Shown one piece after another: positions 60,384 to 64,000 of a stretch of DNA of 64,000 bases. The notes under the pieces are model-generated. The model did no database searches, was not told where the DNA came from, and was given only the letters and a program-made list of their open reading frames with translations. Origin of the DNA: an uncultured Lachnospiraceae bacterium (GTDB lineage: Bacteria; Bacillota; Clostridia; Lachnospirales; Lachnospiraceae); NCBI GenBank assembly GCA_910577785.1, contig CAJTNT010000004.1, positions 67,693 to 131,692 on the forward strand. Direction: 5' to 3'. The first letter of the stretch is position 1. Every line of letters begins with the position of its first letter. A program made the position numbers and the translations under genes.

Positions 60384-60830
60384 ATGAAACAGAATGATTG
60401 GCACAGATACAAAGATATTATTAATCTCCCGCACCATGTATCCAAAAAACATCCGCAGATGCCAGCCATGAACCGCGCTGCACAGTTCGCGCCTTTTGCC
60501 GCCCTCACAGGGCATGGCGCCGCGATCGCGGAAACCGCGCGCCAGACAGATTCTTTTATGGAACTGGACGAAGATCAAAAAGAACAGCTGGACAGGCAGC
60601 TTGGGCTCATCCAAAGGAACCTGGGACAGAAACCGGCCATCGAAGCCACCTATTTCCAGCCGGATGCCCAAAAGGAAGGCGGCGCCTATATAACTGTCCG
60701 CGGCAGGGTGGCTAAAATCAATCTGCCCGGCCGCGAAATTCTCCTGGCAGACGGTACAGCGCTCCCCATAGACCGCCTCCGCTCTATCCGGGGAGCGCTG
60801 TTTGGCGACACAGAGTTGCCAGATACATAA
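60384..60830 (+). CDS. YolD-like family protein
   Basis: 148 residues. MKQNDWHRYKDIINLPHHVSKKHPQMPAMNRAAQFAPFAALTGHGAAIAETARQTDSFMELDEDQKEQLDRQLG is the YolD-like motif set (AAQFAPFAALTGHGAAI). Members occur beside Y-family polymerases; their role is not proven but is believed to be in SOS or UV tolerance. I use the ATG at 60384 because GGAGG lies nine bases before it; the frame is open further upstream through imperfect repeats of the ribosome-site region (AAACTGGAGGATATACGGCATGAA). Directly follows the polymerase. Confidence 0.8.
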   Translation: MKQNDWHRYKDIINLPHHVSKKHPQMPAMNRAAQFAPFAALTGHGAAIAETARQTDSFMELDEDQKEQLDRQLGLIQRNLGQKPAIEATYFQPDAQKEGGAYITVRGRVAKINLPGREILLADGTALPIDRLRSIRGALFGDTELPDT

Positions 60831-60832
60831 GC

Positions 60833-60930
60833 GCAAAGAAAAGAAATAATCTATCCTGAGAGCAAACGCAAAGAAAAGAAATAATCTATCCTGAGAGCAA
60901 ATGCAAAGAAAAGAAATAATCTACCAAGAG
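60833..60930 (+). repeat. 35-bp tandem repeat behind the YolD-like gene
   Basis: Three units start at 60833, 60868 and 60903 (each beginning GCAAAGAAAAGAAATAATC); the first two are almost identical over 35 bases and the third is partial. Not coding and not a CRISPR (no spacers). Confidence 0.85.
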
Positions 60931-61003
60931 AAACAGTCACAGCATCTGGCAGCAGAAACATATCATTTATCATATTACTCCGGCCGTTAGCGACAGGAAT
61001 ATA

Positions 61004-61285
61004 TCACACATGCAAACGCGAAAGATGCCACGCATGGGCAAAATAATTATACCAGAGCCGAAATGTCTTCCTGCTGCCGTCAATCACCGCGGTACAGGAA
61101 AAGTTCACGCCCACCTGGTTCCTATCCTGGTCTTGTGACAATACCTCTTCGATTGTAACCGTGACAAGCTCCCCCGTCTGGTCAAGGAACCGAAACCGCA
61201 TTGGCGTAATTTTACCATTTGTATCCGTGCAGGAAATCATCTGCACTGGCGTGTTCACGCACAGTATGCTTTCCAACAGCAACAC
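61004..61285 (-). CDS. Small protein of unknown function under an SOS-like operator
   Basis: 93 residues. CTDTNGKITPMRFRFLDQTGELVTVTIEEVLSQDQDRNQVGVNFSCTAVIDGSRKTFRLWYNYFAHAWHLSRL looks like a small beta-rich domain of about 75 residues. The start codon is not ATG: GTG at 61283-61285 or a TTG a few codons later, with AGAGGGG just upstream. It faces the polymerase/YolD genes (convergent) and has an SOS-box-like dyad about 55 bases upstream. I do not recognise a family. Confidence 0.6.
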   Translation of the reverse strand: MLLLESILCVNTPVQMISCTDTNGKITPMRFRFLDQTGELVTVTIEEVLSQDQDRNQVGVNFSCTAVIDGSRKTFRLWYNYFAHAWHLSRLHV

Positions 61286-61337
61286 CCCCTCTTTCTTCCA
61301 GATACTACATCGTTATGACGCCTTTATCTTAGCATAA

Positions 61338-61351
61338 CGAACATCCGTTTG
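61338..61351 (-). promoter_or_regulatory. LexA/DinR-box-like site
   Basis: CGAACATCCGTTTG resembles the Gram-positive SOS box CGAAC-N4-GTTCG with two mismatches at the end of the second arm. It lies about 55 bases upstream of the 93-residue gene. Confidence 0.45.
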
Positions 61352-61509
61352 TAAATGGGGAATGTCTGGAAAATCAATGGCATCTCATGCCCTGGAGCGT
61401 GCTATCCTATTTCCATTTTATTAAAAAGGGTTTTATGACTGGATATCGAGCATGGACATCCGTTTTCTGAAGGTATCTTGCCCATCCAGGCAGGCGTCTG
61501 TCAGGCAGC

Positions 61510-62415
61510 CTAATATTTCGTCCGTAAATACTCTTCCGCTTTCTCTTCTGGGATGGCATATTTCTTCATGATCACTTTTCTTATATCCTCATCCCTATGG
61601 CCAAATTCCCGGAGCGCCCCTACTGTTATCTGTATCCCCTGCTGTACCCCCTGCTGTACCCCCTCGGATTTTCCTTCTTTAACCCCATCTTCCCACATTT
61701 TCTTCTCCCGGAGCTGTATCTGCGGCTCTACGATCTCCATCAGCCTTTCAAACATTTTCTCATCCCCTTTCCACTTTTCCACAATCTGCTCATTCGCGTC
61801 CAGCATGACTTTTAGGACGGAGTCCGCCATATCCCGGTCGTCTTTCCCCGTCAGCCTGCTTATCTTCTCCAATAGTTTCCTGGCTGCCATATCCCCTACC
61901 TTCCGCGACAGGGCGCACAGCCATGCATGGGCCTCCCCGTCCAGCTCCCTTGTGACTACGACCTGTGTCGGGAACAGCGCCTGGCCGCCCAGATAATAGA
62001 TGCCCTTACAAGGCTGGGAGGGAGAGCCGCCATGCCTCTCCAGGTAACGGAAGAGCCCTTCCGGCCTGCCTTCCCTCACAAGGGTGACGGTTATGTCGTC
62101 CGCCTTCCTCTCGTCCACAGAATTCCCGTATGACTTGTAGAGCGCCGCATAGGCGGTCACCTTGTACAGGACGTCTATGTCGAGGCTGTCGTCCGGGGAC
62201 TTATATTCCATGATGTTATGCCCCCGGAAGAAGCTGCCGATCTCATTGCTTATGATAGCCGTGGGTTCCTTCTTGATGACCAGCAGGTCAACCTCCAATG
62301 GCTTCGTGTTCAGGTTATATTCCTCCTGGAATACCAGCCCCTCCCTGTCCTCCCTCAGTTCCAGGCGCATGGCCGCCACGAACCCCGGGTGCCACTGTAT
62401 TTTTGTATCCTCCAT
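61510..62415 (-). CDS. PD-(D/E)XK-nuclease-like protein of a large Lachnospiraceae family
   Basis: 301 residues from the ATG at 62413-62415 (GGAGG upstream). LRLELREDREGLVFQEEYNLNTKPLEVDLLVIKKE and IMEYKSPDDSLDIDVLYKVTAYAALYKS show E-x-D...E-Y-K, the PD-(D/E)XK pattern of Rpn-like nucleases/transposase relatives. A helical C-terminus ends with repeats VQQGVQQGIQ and a PEEKAEEYL tail. These occur in many copies in gut Lachnospiraceae. I infer a DNA-acting enzyme in recombination; function unproven. Frame upstream of the ATG is open but without a start site. Confidence 0.72.
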   Translation of the reverse strand: MEDTKIQWHPGFVAAMRLELREDREGLVFQEEYNLNTKPLEVDLLVIKKEPTAIISNEIGSFFRGHNIMEYKSPDDSLDIDVLYKVTAYAALYKSYGNSVDERKADDITVTLVREGRPEGLFRYLERHGGSPSQPCKGIYYLGGQALFPTQVVVTRELDGEAHAWLCALSRKVGDMAARKLLEKISRLTGKDDRDMADSVLKVMLDANEQIVEKWKGDEKMFERLMEIVEPQIQLREKKMWEDGVKEGKSEGVQQGVQQGIQITVGALREFGHRDEDIRKVIMKKYAIPEEKAEEYLRTKY

Positions 62416-63381
62416 GATGCCTCCCTTTCTGCTGTATGCCAGATGCGCCATGGTTCTGGCGCCAGGCCTGGTATAGGTTTCCTTCCCCTCTCCTTGTATG
62501 GCAGGAGCCCCGGCGGTACCCTGGTAAAAAAAGGGGGGGCGGGGCATTGCCAATATAGAAAATAATTACCGCAGCTGCCTGCAGTTAATTTGGGATAGAA
62601 ATATTATACCTCATTTCCCAGAAAATTTCATTGGACAGTTAGTCCAATAATAGGCATATTCAGGTTAATGTACGCAAACTATTTACGTTAATATCCAGGT
62701 ATTATTATAAACTATGCGCCCTTTCCCAAAAATATCATTTATCACAATTTCATTATAACGTTGAAATTCCATCCTGGCAATAGAAAATGGATGCCAGGAT
62801 CGTGTAACTTTACCTGGGGATTTGGATGCGGGATTTTTCATGGAGTACTGAAAGTAAAAGCGGCTACACGAACACTGCGGAAAGGGGAATTCCTACATTT
62901 CCTGTTAGCCATACTTCCACACCCCTATACCCCAAAATAATATGAACTGGGAAGGCCAGCTATCGAAACGGTACACCGCTGCCGCCATAAACGGTTCCAC
63001 GCTTAAACGTAGCATAACGGCCATAACTGGGACGGCAGGCCGTCCCCCGCCTGCGATTGGACTAACCGTCCAATGCAAAAAGGCTTGACATGGGGTATAA
63101 TATAGCTTACCAGAGGAAAGGCTTCCTATTCCCTGGCAAGGCATCCCCGCTTTGGCGCGGAAAGATGGCACATAAGGAACCGGCAGGCCATCCCCCGCCC
63201 CATGGAAAGCAGCTATAAATTTAAGCGTCAAAGCCGCCTGGCGCCTATTTTCAGTTGCCTGGCATCCATTTTTTATTGCCAGGGCTGGGTTCCAACGTTA
63301 TAATAGGAATATAGGCTGCCGCGCTTCCAGGCAGGGGGATGGCGCATGCCGGAAGGAGAAGGCATGCAGGAAGGAGAGGGC
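62416..63381. other. Gene-poor stretch with repeat scraps
   Basis: About 960 bases without a supported gene. It holds part of the dispersed hairpin element near 62850-62910, and two short near-identical GC-rich motifs (CGGCAGGCCGTCCCCCGCC near 63028 and CGGCAGGCCATCCCCCGCC near 63182). TATAAT (63097-63102) is preceded by TTGACA at only five bases, so this is not a usable promoter pair. It looks like an accumulation of decayed mobile sequence. Confidence 0.4.
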
Positions 63382-63471
63382 ATGCAGAAAAAGACCCCAG
63401 ACTATGACAACGTGTTCAAGACAAGGAGATCGAACGGTAAAATCACAAGAAATAACGACTCAAGTATATAA
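63382..63471 (+). pseudogene. Fragment of a PD-(D/E)XK family protein start
   Basis: The frame MQKKTPDYDNVFKTRRS matches the conserved N-terminus (D-Y-D-N-V-F-K-T) of the same Lachnospiraceae family as the gene at 61510. It loses the match after 14 residues and stops at 63469-63471. GGAGAGG precedes it, so it was a real start. Confidence 0.6.
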
Positions 63472-63495
63472 ATATTTTTCTGCCACAAAAAAGTA

Positions 63496-63741
63496 ATGGC
63501 TACCTTAGATCAGCCTGAACCATTTGAAATTATTGTCCTCTTAGGGAATCACCTAGACGGAAAACATTATGATGAAGATGTATATCAAGCTACCAAAGAA
63601 GCCTTAAAAGCTTACCAATGTAGGATTATGTATTATGATGAACTTTTAAGAAATGCACAAAACTTATATAGTGATTTCTTAGAGCAAAACAAAAATCTAT
63701 CAACATTGAGTGACATTATTAACGAATTAGAGCTTGGTTAA
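63496..63741 (+). CDS. C-terminal fragment of an unknown nuclease-like protein
   Basis: 81 residues. ATLDQPEPFEIIVLLGNHL then a helix-rich end with CRIMYYDELLRNAQNLYSDFLEQ. The pattern of a beta strand (IIVLLG), an acidic turn and YDELL at the end resembles the C-terminus of DUF4263 (Shedu-like) restriction endonucleases; I hold this lightly. No ribosome site before ATG, and the frame starts inside a region of decayed sequence, so it is probably a truncated gene. Confidence 0.4.
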   Translation: MATLDQPEPFEIIVLLGNHLDGKHYDEDVYQATKEALKAYQCRIMYYDELLRNAQNLYSDFLEQNKNLSTLSDIINELELG

Positions 63742-63935
63742 TATATGCTATTTTGCGGAACAATCCAAGTTTTTTCACCTTGAAAGATTTTACCGTCTAC
63801 TCGTTGAATAATAACACAATGCGGGAAAAACCTTGATTGTTCGATAATTACATATTTTGTTTGAGTATCTAATTTGGGTGGGCGCTCCCCCAAAAATGAA
63901 TATCCATACATACATTTCGTTTTATACAGTTTCAT
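63738..63935 (-). CDS. Small protein, unknown function
   Basis: 65 residues from the ATG at 63933-63935 with GGAGG six bases upstream, so translation is likely. MKLYKTKCMYGYSFLGERPPKLDTQTKYVIIEQSRFFPHCVIIQRVDGKIF shows several short strands with one Cys in each half; I know no family. Its stop overlaps the end of the convergent 81-residue frame by four bases. AT-rich like its neighbour, unlike the rest of the window. Confidence 0.55.
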   Translation of the reverse strand: MKLYKTKCMYGYSFLGERPPKLDTQTKYVIIEQSRFFPHCVIIQRVDGKIFQGEKTWIVPQNSIY

Positions 63936-64000
63936 AAATAACCTCCTTTGTTGATTTTAAAGTGTTATTCCATATTTTCCTCTACTTCTTATCCCTATTT

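Noticed and set aside
60833..60930. CRISPR-like array
   Set aside because: The 35-base units are contiguous without unique spacers and no cas gene is near.
63087..63102. TTGACA and TATAAT in the gene-poor stretch
   Set aside because: Only five bases lie between the two hexamers, so they cannot act as one sigma-A promoter.

Overview
The window looks like the chromosome of a gut-type Lachnospiraceae (Firmicutes, Clostridia). The evidence is the purine-rich GGAGG ribosome sites, a tryptophan T-box leader, the fused spermidine-synthase-like protein, the FeoB-associated Cys-rich protein, RNase H with a viroplasmin domain, a GPH-type hexuronide symporter, the abundant Lachnospiraceae PD-(D/E)XK protein family, and ISLre2/IS256 remnants. 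Most DNA is of intermediate GC. A clearly AT-richer island at about 12.3-17.3 kb carries a restriction-modification enzyme. Almost all genes lie on the minus strand.

Layout. 1-3 kb: tryptophan genes trpE-trpG-trpC behind a T-box leader. 3-5.9 kb: siroheme-type dehydrogenase and small membrane or metalloprotease-like genes. 6-9 kb: threonine-branch unit (ACT regulator, homoserine dehydrogenase, aPGAM-like putative homoserine kinase). 9-13.3 kb: a K+ channel with a RyR-like tail and secreted or membrane proteins. 13.3-18 kb: an accessory island with a 5'-truncated GDSGG serine protease, a single-chain restriction-modification enzyme and a broken ISLre2 transposase that runs into the end of an sn-glycerol-1-phosphate dehydrogenase gene. 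19.5-25.9 kb: prfB with its programmed frameshift, a fused serine protease, a spermidine-synthase-like protein, RNase H and a FeoB accessory protein. 26-30.8 kb: hexuronate catabolism (uxaC, fructuronate reductase, uxuA, symporter). 31-34.2 kb: a secreted domain protein, LspA, a toxin-antitoxin pair and an IS256 scrap. 34.2-41.4 kb: a BlaI/M56-peptidase sensory locus whose members share a repeated extracellular domain. 41.7-48.7 kb: YefM/YoeB, a ClpX with an acidic extension, a GT2/YfhO glycosylation pair and a decayed PIN toxin-antitoxin pair. 48.7-58.5 kb: nickel/cobalt ECF importer and a complete urease operon (ureABC-ureI-ureEFGD). 58.7-61.4 kb: Y-family polymerase, a YolD-like protein and a small gene behind an SOS-box-like site. 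61.5-64 kb: a PD-(D/E)XK-family protein and fragments.

How genes work together. UreI brings in urea, UreABC hydrolyses it, UreDEFG load nickel, and CbiMQO would supply that nickel. GusB-like symporter, UxaC, fructuronate reductase and UxuA turn imported glucuronate into 2-keto-3-deoxygluconate. BlaI represses its own operon; the M56 protein is the expected membrane sensor for a cell-wall signal, and the co-encoded amidase-like and propeller proteins are probably outputs or co-sensors.

No rRNA, tRNA or CRISPR array was recognised by eye. The points I consider most worth following are the BlaI/M56 locus with its repeated domain, the ClpX acidic extension, the unassigned leader RNA in front of urease, a dispersed intergenic hairpin element present in at least five copies, the leaderless polymerase promoter, and the K+ channel-RyR fusion.
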